From: Fimbriimonas sp. | GTDB lineage: Bacteria; Armatimonadota; Fimbriimonadia; Fimbriimonadales; Fimbriimonadaceae | Direction: 5' to 3' | Length of the DNA stretch: 64,000 bases | NCBI GenBank assembly: GCA_029866005.1 | Contig: JARXAE010000016.1 | Coordinates: forward strand, 1 to 64,000 | Part shown: one piece after another, positions 32,171 through 40,717 of the stretch | Layout of the letters: each line of letters starts with the position of its first letter | Position numbering within the stretch: the stretch's first letter is position 1 | Notes under the pieces: generated by a model | Told to the model about the DNA's origin: nothing | The model's input: the letters and a program-made list of their open reading frames with translations, nothing else | Database searches by the model: none | Position numbers and translations under genes: made by a program

Positions 32171-32707
32171 GTGCCAAAAGGAACGTTAGAGCTTGCGATT
32201 GAGTTTGCGATGAGTGCTCATGCTGGGGATTTCCGCGACGGGGATGCACCACTACCCTACGTTACGCATCCCGTTGAAGTAATGTCTTTGCTTCGGTATG
32301 TTGGCGGAGTCACGGACGAAGATCTCTTGGTAATCGCTTGCCTTCACGACGTGGTGGAGGAATCTTCCTGCACAATTCAGTCAATAGAAACTGCTTTTGG
32401 ACCTCGGGTAGCAGCAGGCGTGGCATCCCTGACTCGGTACGAACCAACCGCAGAGGAGCGAACTGACCTTACTGAAGAGCAAGTTTGGGAACTCCGTTCT
32501 TCAATCCTTATCGCAGAGATTGCTCAAATGTCAGAAGAAATCCAAACGATCAAACTTGCGGATCGACTTGCTAACATTCGCCAATACAAAGTAACGCGAA
32601 AACCGAAGAAATTAGTGCGATACAAACGGCAAACCGAAGAAATTCTACGTTTAATACCAAAGTCAGTCAACCCAACGCTTTGGCAGGCAGTTTTCGACGA
32701 ATTATGA
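32171..32707 (+). CDS. Small HD-domain (p)ppGpp hydrolase-like protein (MESH1/SpoT-HD type)
   Basis: The 178-residue protein is a single HD domain like the hydrolase part of SpoT/Rel and the stand-alone MESH1-type hydrolases. It contains LELAIEFAMSAHAGDFRDGD, YVTHPVEVMSLL (His33), CLHDVVEES (His59-Asp60) and TIKLADRLANI. There is no synthetase, TGS or ACT domain. It probably removes the 3' pyrophosphate of (p)ppGpp or a related nucleotide. The GTG start at 32171 has no Shine-Dalgarno but has CATAAT at 32160-32165, so a leaderless mRNA is likely. It diverges from ppx, an enzyme class inhibited by (p)ppGpp in E. coli. Confidence 0.82.
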   Translation: MPKGTLELAIEFAMSAHAGDFRDGDAPLPYVTHPVEVMSLLRYVGGVTDEDLLVIACLHDVVEESSCTIQSIETAFGPRVAAGVASLTRYEPTAEERTDLTEEQVWELRSSILIAEIAQMSEEIQTIKLADRLANIRQYKVTRKPKKLVRYKRQTEEILRLIPKSVNPTLWQAVFDEL

Positions 32708-32720
32708 CGATTCCTTGTAT

Positions 32721-32842
32721 TGTTCCTTCTTCTGCCTGCCAGAATATAGATCACGTCCCGTCAAGAGGGATACACCCAATGGAACCAAGTCGTACCAACT
32801 AGACGCCGCCTCATTTCTGGCGGCCCGACCGAAGAAGGAGCA
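32721..32842 (+). promoter_or_regulatory. mgtE leader with anti-Shine-Dalgarno helix
   Basis: TGTTCCTTCTTC (32721-32732) can pair with GAAGAAGGAGCA (32831-32842) over 12 bp with one G-U pair, covering the whole ribosome binding site of mgtE (ATG 32847). Between them a perfect 6-bp hairpin GCCGCC (32805-32810) / GGCGGC (32819-32824) and a TCCC/GGGA hairpin can form. The arrangement fits translational control by a metal or other signal. It does not match the M-box consensus that I know. Confidence 0.5.
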
Positions 32843-32846
32843 CGCC

Positions 32847-34262
32847 ATGAGAACGGATGAGAACGCCTTAGTTGACCGCCTTTCCTATCTAGCTACCGAG
32901 CCGGATAAGTACATTGTTCGGGGCGAGCTAGAAAATCAACGTCCAGAAGACCTTGCAGACGCTTTGCAGCGTTGCGATTTTGAGATTTCTCTCTCGATAT
33001 TACAAAAGCTGGATGCCGAGTCAGCGGCTTATCTTCTGATTGAGCTCCCCGACGAGACAGCTCGAGACATTGTTACCCAGCTGCCAGATGCGACGGTTGC
33101 GCACTACCTTGATATCCTTCCGATGGATGACGCACTCGCCCTGCGCGAATACTTGGAAGACGAACGTTTTGAAGCTCTTCTCAACGTCATTCCTGACCAG
33201 GACGCCCAGGAGATTCGGCGGCTCCTAAGCTACCCAGAGTTCTCAGCCGGGCAAATGATGACGGAAGACTTCGTTGAAGTTCGTCCGACAGAATCAATGT
33301 CTGACGTCCTTGATTTGATTCGGAATACAAACGATGAGGAATTTGAAACTGTCAACTATATTTACGTTCTGTCCGAAGATCGGCACTTATTAGGACTTCT
33401 GACCTTGAAGCGGGTCATCCGTTCCAAGCCTTCCTCGCTTGCTCGTGATGTGATGGTCGAGGATGTCATCACAGTGCCGGTGACGATGGAAGAGGAGGAA
33501 GTTGCACGAACGCTGGCTCGCTACGGATTCTCTGCCATCCCAGTCCTGGATGACCGGGGGCGGATGCTGGGCATCGTCACGGCTGACGATGCCCAGGAGA
33601 TCTTGGACGAGGCCCACACCGAAGACGTTCTCATGCTTGGAGGTGTTTCGGGTGATGCCGAGAATTACCTTTCACTCAGCGTGCTTGAGCTCATCAAGCG
33701 GCGCATCCCGTGGCTTTTGGTTCTCTTCGTTGCGGAGTTTTTGACGGGTAATGTGCTTCGTTTCTACCTTGGATCAAGAGCTGATGCAAACCCAACGGAC
33801 TCGTTGGCGGTGTTGGCAAAACTTCAGTTGGTCGTCCCGTTGCTGATTGGCGCGGGTGGGAATGCGGGATCTCAGGTAACCACGACGATTACGCGCGCGC
33901 TTGCGTTGGGCGAGATTCGATCCTCGGATTGGTTCAGAGTATTACGCCGGGAGTTTACAGTAGCCATCTGTATCGGCCTTATTCTCGGAACCTTAGGATT
34001 TATTCGTTCAGTCTCGAAGATTCCAGTCATTGGCTGGGGTTCACCGTTGCCACTAGCGTTGGTGGTTGGTTTTGCCCTCCCTGCCATTGTCGTATGGGCA
34101 GCAACAATCGGATCTCTGCTTCCGATAGGAGCAAAGAGGGTCGGAGTCGATCCGGCGGTTATGAGCGCTCCGTTTATCTCGACTTTCGTTGATGCTACGG
34201 GACTCATCATTTACTTTGAGATCGCCCACAAAGTGCTAGCTCTGAACGGGATTTCGTTCTAA
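32847..34262 (+). CDS. mgtE: Magnesium transporter MgtE
   Basis: MgtE is a Mg2+ channel gated by cytoplasmic Mg2+. The 471-residue protein has the N domain (about 1-130, LADALQRCDFEISLSILQKL and similar helical repeats) and a CBS pair (about 145-265; MTEDFVEVRPTESMSDVL, MVEDVITVPVTMEEEEVARTLARYGFSAIPVLD). Five membrane helices follow (about 290-470), with the pore motif LLIGAGGNAGSQVTTTITRALALGEI. ATG 32847 follows AAGGAG; upstream in-frame codons to 32715 belong to the leader. The end overlaps the convergent membrane ORF by 4 bp. Confidence 0.94.
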   Translation: MRTDENALVDRLSYLATEPDKYIVRGELENQRPEDLADALQRCDFEISLSILQKLDAESAAYLLIELPDETARDIVTQLPDATVAHYLDILPMDDALALREYLEDERFEALLNVIPDQDAQEIRRLLSYPEFSAGQMMTEDFVEVRPTESMSDVLDLIRNTNDEEFETVNYIYVLSEDRHLLGLLTLKRVIRSKPSSLARDVMVEDVITVPVTMEEEEVARTLARYGFSAIPVLDDRGRMLGIVTADDAQEILDEAHTEDVLMLGGVSGDAENYLSLSVLELIKRRIPWLLVLFVAEFLTGNVLRFYLGSRADANPTDSLAVLAKLQLVVPLLIGAGGNAGSQVTTTITRALALGEIRSSDWFRVLRREFTVAICIGLILGTLGFIRSVSKIPVIGWGSPLPLALVVGFALPAIVVWAATIGSLLPIGAKRVGVDPAVMSAPFISTFVDATGLIIYFEIAHKVLALNGISF

Positions 34263-34813
34263 AAGACTGGAATAGGACAGGGACTCGGAAAGTGAGTGTT
34301 GTCGTAAACCGGCAGTCCAAGTGACTGACCGTACTTGACCGCCTTTGCAACCATTCCTCGCCCGTCCATTTGAAGGTGACCCGATGATAACATCGTCTGC
34401 TTTTCTATCACCATCAACGGTGCTCGCTGCTGTTTCCAATGAAGAACTACATAGTAGTTGACACTACTTCGATTCAACACGCTTGGCTCTGCAATGACAA
34501 CAATCGCATCAAGATCGGTCGTTGGGCCCGTCCAAAGTCGGGGGATGAACCCGGGTCCTTGTCTACGGCGATATTGCCTTGTCTTTGTATCGAACCGGAT
34601 GCGAGGCACGGAAAGATGCGCCCAGATTCCCGCAAGACACACTGCGCCCCAAAGGATTGCTGCCTGATAAGAACCTCCTATTACTGCCGAGAGTGCGAAA
34701 AAGCCGCCTGCGTACACGCATCCATAGACGAGCGCCATGTACGGTAAAGCAGGCTCAAAGGTCAGATATCTCTCTTCTCGTGCATAACGGCCGGAGATCG
34801 GAGTTTCGAGCAT
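34259..34813 (-). CDS. Two-helix membrane protein of unknown function
   Basis: The 184-residue protein has two adjacent helices (about 24-42 and 48-66). A cytoplasmic beta-rich region follows, with a PH-like strand pattern (IRFDTKTRQYRRRQG, TDLDAIVVIAEPS, YYVVLHWKQQRAPLMVIEKQ). I do not recognise a named family. It lies just upstream of nothing obvious: its stop overlaps mgtE on the other strand by 4 bp, and its start is 3 bp from the lon stop codon, so it is probably the last gene of the MFS-hsp20-lon transcript. Confidence 0.68.
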   Translation of the reverse strand: MLETPISGRYAREERYLTFEPALPYMALVYGCVYAGGFFALSAVIGGSYQAAILWGAVCLAGIWAHLSVPRIRFDTKTRQYRRRQGPGFIPRLWTGPTTDLDAIVVIAEPSVLNRSSVNYYVVLHWKQQRAPLMVIEKQTMLSSGHLQMDGRGMVAKAVKYGQSLGLPVYDNTHFPSPCPIPVF

Positions 34814-34816
34814 GGC

Positions 34817-37255
34817 TTACTTCTCGAGAGCTAGTTTGAGAACCTCATCGCCCGTTCGCACGAAGTACGTTTTGAGCTGCTTTTGAACGTCTGCCGGAAC
34901 CTCTTCAAAGTAGTCCTTGCGGTTTGCCTCCGGAAGTATCAGCGTGGTCACTCCGGCGCGGAGAGCAGCTAAGACCTTTTCCTTGATCCCACCTACTGGA
35001 AGCACGTTTCCACTCAGCGTAAACTCGCCTGTCATTGCAAGTCGATCTTTCACTTTCCTTCCCGTCAAGAGGGAAACCAATGCCGTGAGCATCGTGACTC
35101 CTGCGCTGGGACCATCTTTGGGAACGGCACCGGCAGGAACATGGACATGGATTTCGTTCTTTTCAAATTGTTCGTTATCCAAATTAAATTGAGATGCGCG
35201 GGATCGTATGTAGGTGAGAGCTGCACTTACAGACTCTTTCATTACATCGCCTAATTGCCCGGTAACCATCATGCCTTTTGAACCTGGCATCTTGGATGTC
35301 TCGATGAATAGGACATCTCCACCTACTGGTGTCCAGGCAAGTCCAATCGCAACCCCAGGAACCATTTCTCGTTCGGATACCAAATCATGTAAGTAACGTG
35401 GCGCTCCGAGCGACTTCTCTATAAAGCCTGGGCTTACAACGACCTTTGCGCCACGACCTTCGGCAAACATTCTTGTCGCCTTTCGAGTCACCGACCCAAT
35501 TTCACGCTCCAAATTTCGAACCCCTGCCTCTCGCGTATAGTGCTGAACCAGAGCAATGACCGCTTCGCGACTCCATTGCAACCGGGATGGCTTCAGGCCA
35601 TGCTCTTCGGTCTGCTTAGGTATTAGGTGCCTAATCGCAATCTCAATCTTTTCGGCTTCGGTATAGCCACCAAGTTCGATGATCTCCATTCGATCGCGAA
35701 GAGCAGCCGGAATCGTATCAAGCCGGTTTGCGGTGGCGATGAACATCACATTCGATAGGTCGAACGGAACGTCCACATAATGATCTCGAAACGTTGAATT
35801 TTGCTCCGGATCGAGAACCTCCAACAAAGCCGACGAGGGATCGCCTCGGTGATCCGAACCAATCTTGTCGATTTCGTCTAAGACAAGCACCGGGTTATTT
35901 GACTCGATTCTTCGAAGCGCTTGGACGACCTGCCCTGGCATCGCCCCGATATAGGTGCGACGATGTCCTCGGATCTCAGCTTCATCGCGCATTCCACCGA
36001 GCGAAATGCGAGCGTACTTGCGCCCAAGTGCATCTGCCACTGAGCGGCCGAGGGAGGTCTTCCCTACGCCCGGAGGTCCTACCAAACAGAGAATCGGTTG
36101 CCTTAAACGGCCATCAGTCTTAACCTTCCTCACCGCAAGGAACTCGATAATCCGATCCTTCACTTTTTCGAGTCCGAAGTGATCGCCATCCAGAACCGAC
36201 TGAGAGTGCCGCAAATCGAGATTATCTACCGTTGACTGGTGCCAAGGCAACGCCAAAACTGTGTCCACATAAGTTCGAGCCACCGAGTACTCAGGCGAAC
36301 CCGGGTTCATGCGCTTCATGCGGTCATAGTCACGTCGAACCTCTTTGTCTGCCTCTTCCGGCAGTCGGGCTGTCTGAATTTTTTCCCAAAGCTCGTCGAG
36401 TTCTTCCGCCCGGTCATCGTATTCTCCGAGCTCCTTCTGAATCGCTTTGAGTTGCTCTCGCAAGTAATAGTCACGCTGAGACTTGCTCAATTCGTGGTTA
36501 ACTTCTGTCTGAACTTTGGACGCAAGCTCGAGGACTCGTACCTCTTTGGAAAGCATTGCGAGAAGCTTTTTTAGCCGCTCCTCAAGGTCTGCCGTCTCCA
36601 AGATTTCCTGCTTGTTCGCGACGCTTAGCGACATATGTGCCGCCACAAGATCGGCCATGACGTTAGGTTCGGTAACGGCTTGAGTTAGCGAGCGTAGCTC
36701 GTCTGGTAAACCTGGTGACAGCCGAATCGCCTGATCAAACAGTGCTGACACCGAGCGCTTGAGAGCCTCAAGTTCTTCTTCACTGTGCCCTTCCGTAGCC
36801 GGTTCATCGATTAACTCAATACGAGCACGAAGATAGGGTTCCTCGGAGAGTCGCTCCACGATCCGAAAGCGCTGAACACCCTGAACGATGAGGCGTACGG
36901 TATCGTTCATCTTCACCAGAGTTCGAATAATGACCGCACACCCGTACTCGTAAACCCCGTCAAATCCTGGTTCGTTGAGCGATGGGTCTCTTTGGGCGAC
37001 GACCCCGATCACCCGGTTTGAGGTGGAAACCGACTCATCAATCAGCTGAATTCCGTTCTCCCGTGACACCGAGAGTGGCGCGATGAGCATCGGGTAGACC
37101 ACGCTATCACGAAGCGGAAGAATGCTGATCTCTTCGGGAACTACCGGCTTAGGCTGATCATCTTCAGCTGCATCCAGTGCGGCAATCGCCAGTGACGCCT
37201 CGAGTTCCAGCTCAACAGCAATATCTTCTTCGATTGGGAGTTTTACTTCTGACAT
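34817..37255 (-). CDS. lon: ATP-dependent protease Lon
   Basis: Lon degrades damaged and regulatory proteins in the cytoplasm. The 812-residue protein has the substrate-binding N domain (ISILPLRDSVVYPMLIAPLSV), a coiled middle (SKSQRDYYLREQLKAIQKELG) and an AAA+ module. That module has Walker A GPPGVGKTS (about 391), Walker B VLVLDEIDKIG and the GHRRTYIGAMPG loop. The Ser-Lys protease domain has VPKDGPSAGVTM (Ser near 715) and GGIKEKVLAA (Lys near 757). Its ATG overlaps the hsp20 stop in a TAATG junction, so chaperone and protease are co-translated. Confidence 0.97.
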   Translation of the reverse strand: MSEVKLPIEEDIAVELELEASLAIAALDAAEDDQPKPVVPEEISILPLRDSVVYPMLIAPLSVSRENGIQLIDESVSTSNRVIGVVAQRDPSLNEPGFDGVYEYGCAVIIRTLVKMNDTVRLIVQGVQRFRIVERLSEEPYLRARIELIDEPATEGHSEEELEALKRSVSALFDQAIRLSPGLPDELRSLTQAVTEPNVMADLVAAHMSLSVANKQEILETADLEERLKKLLAMLSKEVRVLELASKVQTEVNHELSKSQRDYYLREQLKAIQKELGEYDDRAEELDELWEKIQTARLPEEADKEVRRDYDRMKRMNPGSPEYSVARTYVDTVLALPWHQSTVDNLDLRHSQSVLDGDHFGLEKVKDRIIEFLAVRKVKTDGRLRQPILCLVGPPGVGKTSLGRSVADALGRKYARISLGGMRDEAEIRGHRRTYIGAMPGQVVQALRRIESNNPVLVLDEIDKIGSDHRGDPSSALLEVLDPEQNSTFRDHYVDVPFDLSNVMFIATANRLDTIPAALRDRMEIIELGGYTEAEKIEIAIRHLIPKQTEEHGLKPSRLQWSREAVIALVQHYTREAGVRNLEREIGSVTRKATRMFAEGRGAKVVVSPGFIEKSLGAPRYLHDLVSEREMVPGVAIGLAWTPVGGDVLFIETSKMPGSKGMMVTGQLGDVMKESVSAALTYIRSRASQFNLDNEQFEKNEIHVHVPAGAVPKDGPSAGVTMLTALVSLLTGRKVKDRLAMTGEFTLSGNVLPVGGIKEKVLAALRAGVTTLILPEANRKDYFEEVPADVQKQLKTYFVRTGDEVLKLALEK

Positions 37256-37701
37256 TAGTTTTCGCGTACGACCACTTTCATAGCCCGCGCGCCCGCTTTG
37301 GGAATCAGTACGATGAGGAGCCCGTGGCGGAAGATCGCCCGCATCTCACTCGTATTGAGTTCGACTTGAGGCAACTTAATCTCGCGCTCGAATTCGCCGT
37401 AAAGAATCTCTAATTGATATACGCCAACTCGTGACTGCTCGGAGTCAGTATCTTCATCTCTTCGTCCCCGAATCATGACGGAGTTTCGCTCTTGGATGTA
37501 AATGACATCAACTCCAGCCGTTGAAACTCCCGCAATTTCAGCTTTCAAAACAAGTCGATCTGTCTCTTCGGTGAGATCGACAAGGGGTTCCCACACTCGC
37601 TTCGCTGCGACCCGCGGTCGCAACCCTCCGAGTTCCTCGCTTAGCTTCGCGAGGTCTCCACCACCTTGCCAAAACAGCTCTTCTGATTCGCGTCTTGCCA
37701 T
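37255..37701 (-). CDS. Hsp20/alpha-crystallin family small heat-shock protein
   Basis: Small heat-shock proteins hold unfolded proteins until refolding or degradation. The 148-residue protein has the alpha-crystallin domain: PLVDLTEETDRLVLKAEIAGV, GVDVIYIQERNSVMIRGRR, GVYQLEILYGEFEREIKLP, and the late GLLIVLIPKA strand in place of the usual NGVLxIxxPK. It sits 10 bp downstream of an MFS gene and is coupled to lon by a TAATG overlap, a sensible proteostasis pair. No CIRCE-type repeat is visible in the short gap before it. Confidence 0.88.
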   Translation of the reverse strand: MARRESEELFWQGGGDLAKLSEELGGLRPRVAAKRVWEPLVDLTEETDRLVLKAEIAGVSTAGVDVIYIQERNSVMIRGRRDEDTDSEQSRVGVYQLEILYGEFEREIKLPQVELNTSEMRAIFRHGLLIVLIPKAGARAMKVVVREN

Positions 37702-37711
37702 TTCTGTCTCT

Positions 37712-38980
37712 CTATTCTGACTCCAATCGGAGCCGCAATGACCAGGCGGCGATTGCCAATGCGCCGGTTAACCCCGCAGACCAACCCAACGCATACGTGA
37801 GTCCAAAGTGCTCCGCGAGGAGGCCAAAGGGGTACACGCCAAGGGGTCCGACGCCACTGAGCGCCCAAATGTGCATGGAAAGAACCCGACCTCGGAGCCT
37901 TTCAGGAGCGATGAGCTGGAAGAGAGAGTTGCAGGTATTGAACAGCGTTACACTTGCCATTCCAAGCATCACAAGGATTCCAAAGACGGCGATCCGATTT
38001 TCGAGCAGGGCTAGCCCTGCGAGTCCGAGCGCCATCGCCGTGATGGCACCTCTTACGAGCAGGCCCTTGATGTGGAGATCGGCGGTTTTGGCCGTGAGCG
38101 TGAGCGCGAGAATTGAGCCCACTCCAACCGCAGTGTAGACATCGCCAACCCCCCGAGTGCCCAAATGCAAGATATCCTTTGCCAAGGCAGGAAGCTGAAC
38201 CAAGTAGAAAAGCGCAAAGAGCGACACCCCAGTCTCAAGGTAGAACAGCACCTTCAGACGGGGCTCGTGCATGGTGTAGAGGTAACCCTCTTTGAGCAGA
38301 TCGCCGATTGGTTCGATCTGACGCTTTTGCGACGAGAGATTTGTTCTGATCGCCAATGTCGCAAGGACTAAGGCAGCGAACGACAGGCCATTCACAAGAT
38401 AGCAGGCTTGCACCCCGACCTTGGCGAGCAGGATTCCACCAATAGCTGGTCCTACAACTCGTGCGAGATTAAACGTCAAACCTTGAAACGGAATTGCAAC
38501 TGGAAGATCTTCGCGGGGAATCGTATCTGCGATAACGAGTTGCCTTGCTGGCATCTCAAGACAGGAGACCGTGCCGCCGAGCAGGGCAACGACAACCAGA
38601 ATTTCGATGGGCATTTTTCGACCCATGTAAAGGTAAGAAAAGAAGACTACGAACGCTCCTAGAGCAAGAAGAACTTGCGTCCAGATCAGCAGTTTGCGCC
38701 TATCTAACCGATCTACGATTGAACCACCGAACGGGCCGAGAAAGGTGACGGGAACCATTCCGCAAAACGAGATCAGGGCCAGTTTTTCCTTGCTCTGAGT
38801 GATGTCGTAAACCAAGAACCCTTGGCCAACATTCTGAACCCAGGACCCGACGAAGGAGAGAAATGCTCCCATCCACATGATCCGAAAATCGCGATGGCGG
38901 AATACTCGGACGAACTTGGAATCAGGGGCGAAAAAGAAGTCAAAAACGCGGCGATTCAACGGACCGGATTCGGACTCCAT
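37712..38980 (-). CDS. MFS transporter (MFS_3/EntS-like exporter)
   Basis: The 422-residue protein has 12 predicted helices. Motif-A-like loops are GGSIVDRLDRRKLLIWTQ and APERLRGRVLSMHIWALSGVGPLG, with the RVVGPAIGGILLAKVG helix typical of the MFS_3 (enterobactin-exporter-like) group. The substrate is unknown. ATG 38980 is preferred over an upstream in-frame start at 39031, because CATACT lies six bases before it on the minus strand and the 17 extra residues are not hydrophobic. It heads the transcript running into hsp20 and lon and diverges from the GT4 gene. Confidence 0.83.
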   Translation of the reverse strand: MESESGPLNRRVFDFFFAPDSKFVRVFRHRDFRIMWMGAFLSFVGSWVQNVGQGFLVYDITQSKEKLALISFCGMVPVTFLGPFGGSIVDRLDRRKLLIWTQVLLALGAFVVFFSYLYMGRKMPIEILVVVALLGGTVSCLEMPARQLVIADTIPREDLPVAIPFQGLTFNLARVVGPAIGGILLAKVGVQACYLVNGLSFAALVLATLAIRTNLSSQKRQIEPIGDLLKEGYLYTMHEPRLKVLFYLETGVSLFALFYLVQLPALAKDILHLGTRGVGDVYTAVGVGSILALTLTAKTADLHIKGLLVRGAITAMALGLAGLALLENRIAVFGILVMLGMASVTLFNTCNSLFQLIAPERLRGRVLSMHIWALSGVGPLGVYPFGLLAEHFGLTYALGWSAGLTGALAIAAWSLRLRLESE

Positions 38981-39044
38981 CCTATCAGTATGACCCCTAT
39001 CGGTAGAACCCCTGCGGGGGTACAATTTCACGGGGCGAGGGGCT

Positions 39045-40139
39045 TTGTCAGCTGATTCAAATCTTAGGATTCTGCAAATGTGCTCGAGCAGTGCCGTTTC
39101 CGGTGCTGAGCGCCACGTCTTCGCGCTTTCAACTAATCTGCGACAGCGCGGACACTATGTCCAAGTCATCACACCGGGCCCTGGTTGGCTGCCAACTGCG
39201 CTGTTTGAAGAAGAAATTCCTCACCATCAGATAACGATGCGAGGTAAAGGCTGGCTCAATACGCTGGGCTACACCGTAAAGCAGATTCGCCGACAGAAGA
39301 TTGACGTCGTACACACGCACCTTACTCGAACTGCCTACATCGGACACGCGGCAGGACTCATTACTCGGGTTCCCATTGTCACATCGGTTCACATTGCAAA
39401 CAACGATAATATCTACCGCCGATTGGCGCGGAAGCACAACCGACTGATCGCGGTGAGCGACTTTGTGCGCGGAATGCTTCACGGACGCGGCATCCCGGAT
39501 CGATTTATTGACACCGTCTACAACGGCACAGACCTTCTTGACGTTCCGCACACCGACCCAAGAATCACCAAAGACAGCCTCAGCATTGACCAAGACAAAA
39601 AGGTTGTCTCGATTATTGGACGAATTTGTCGTGAGAAAGGACATGTTGAGATGATCCGTGCGATGCGCGAAGTGACGGAGCAGCACCAGGATGCGCACTT
39701 AATGTTCGTTGGGCGGGTTGTTCCTGGATTCGAAAAGGAACTTGAAAGCGAACTGACGAACGCTAAGTTGCATCAGCGAGTGACTCTCACCGGCGAGCGA
39801 CAAGATATTCCTGCATTGTTGGATGCGGTTTCGATTTCCGCAATGCCTTCCTACATCGAGACGTTCGGAGTTGCCGCCGTTGAGGCGATGGCTCGATCGA
39901 AGCCAGTTGTCGCTTCAAGAGTCGGTGGACTCCCGGAAGTGGTCAAAGATGGTCACACGGGGATCTTGGTCGATTTGGAACCAGGTGATATCGCCAAAGC
40001 CGTCTCCTACCTTCTCACAAATGATAACGAGCGCGAAGCCATGGGCGTTCGCGCTCGAAAAACCGTCAAGGAGCTATTCACCACCCATAGGATGGTGGAT
40101 CGCTTCGAGACAATCTACGCCAAAGCTGCTAGAAGTTAG
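39045..40139 (+). CDS. Glycosyltransferase family 4 (GT-B fold)
   Basis: The 364-residue protein begins (TTG 39045) SADSNLRILQMCSSSAVSGAERHVFALS, the usual GT4 N-terminal glycine loop. It has the VVHTHLTRTAYIG, LIAVSDFVRGML, VSIIGRICREKGHVEMIRAM and ETFGVAAVEAMARSKPVVASRVGGLPEVVKDGHTGILVD segments, i.e. the EX7E nucleotide-sugar site. Such enzymes build LPS or polysaccharide; with kdsA, manC and lptD in the window an LPS or exopolysaccharide role is likely but unproven. The TTG start follows GAGGGG closely. The end overlaps the fasciclin gene by 4 bp, convergently. Confidence 0.9.
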   Translation: MSADSNLRILQMCSSSAVSGAERHVFALSTNLRQRGHYVQVITPGPGWLPTALFEEEIPHHQITMRGKGWLNTLGYTVKQIRRQKIDVVHTHLTRTAYIGHAAGLITRVPIVTSVHIANNDNIYRRLARKHNRLIAVSDFVRGMLHGRGIPDRFIDTVYNGTDLLDVPHTDPRITKDSLSIDQDKKVVSIIGRICREKGHVEMIRAMREVTEQHQDAHLMFVGRVVPGFEKELESELTNAKLHQRVTLTGERQDIPALLDAVSISAMPSYIETFGVAAVEAMARSKPVVASRVGGLPEVVKDGHTGILVDLEPGDIAKAVSYLLTNDNEREAMGVRARKTVKELFTTHRMVDRFETIYAKAARS

Positions 40140-40624
40140 AGCTTTGCGGCGACGGTTGGAGGGAGAAGAACCGAGTCAATGACGTGAATGACGCCGTTGC
40201 TGGTCATGATGTCTGCCTTAACAACCTTCGACTTGTTGAAGAATGCTCCGCCGTGGAGGTTGATCTTGACCTTCTCGCCCTGAACAGTTGCGACGGAACC
40301 TTCTTTGAGGTCGGTTGAGAGAACCTTTCCGCTGATAACGTGATAGGTCAAAACGCTCTTGAGAAGAGCTTTGTTTCCAGCAAGCTTCTTGAGGACAGCC
40401 TTTGGAACCTTTGCGAAAGCTTCGTCGGTTGGGGCGAGAACGGTGAATGGTCCTTCGCTCTTGAGGGTCTCAACGAGGCCAGCATCCTTCACGAGTTTGA
40501 CGAGGGTCTTGAAAGAACCTGCAGCAACTGCGGTGTCAACGATGTCCTTTTCGTTGGTTCGAGCCGGGATGGCTGCAACCAAAAGGATTGCAGAAAGTGA
40601 TAGAATGGAAGTGCGAATCTTCAT
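40136..40624 (-). CDS. Secreted fasciclin-domain protein
   Basis: The 162-residue protein has a signal peptide (MKIRTSILSLSAILLVAAIPA) and one FAS1 domain. It contains DIVDTAVAAGSFKTLVKLVKDAGLVETL, the H1 motif FTVLAPTDEAFAKVP, the YH pair in LLKSVLTYHVISGKV, and the H2-type NGVIHVIDSVLLPP. FAS1 domains mediate adhesion or matrix contact. A long G-rich Shine-Dalgarno (GGGGGGAG) precedes ATG 40624 at about ten bases. It is a single gene between the GT4 gene and the efflux-operon terminator. Confidence 0.92.
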   Translation of the reverse strand: MKIRTSILSLSAILLVAAIPARTNEKDIVDTAVAAGSFKTLVKLVKDAGLVETLKSEGPFTVLAPTDEAFAKVPKAVLKKLAGNKALLKSVLTYHVISGKVLSTDLKEGSVATVQGEKVKINLHGGAFFNKSKVVKADIMTSNGVIHVIDSVLLPPTVAAKL

Positions 40625-40674
40625 TGTTTTGTTTCTCCCCCCGGTTCTCCGGAGTGGTAAAAAACTCTACGATT

Positions 40675-40708
40675 GCCCAGGATGATAAGTTAGCCTTATC
40701 TCCTGGGC
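40675..40708 (-). terminator. Terminator hairpin of the RND efflux operon
   Basis: GCCCAGGA (40675-40682) / TCCTGGGC (40701-40708) plus inner GATAAG (40684-40689) / CTTATC (40695-40700) form a 14-bp stem with one bulged base and a five-base loop. On the minus strand a run of six T follows about ten bases later (40664-40659). It lies 9 bp after the RND gene stop. Confidence 0.7.
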
Positions 40709-40717
40709 ATTTTACTG

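Noticed and set aside
32708-32846. M-box riboswitch upstream of mgtE
   Set aside because: The length and conserved blocks of the M-box are not present; only an anti-Shine-Dalgarno helix and small hairpins can be supported.
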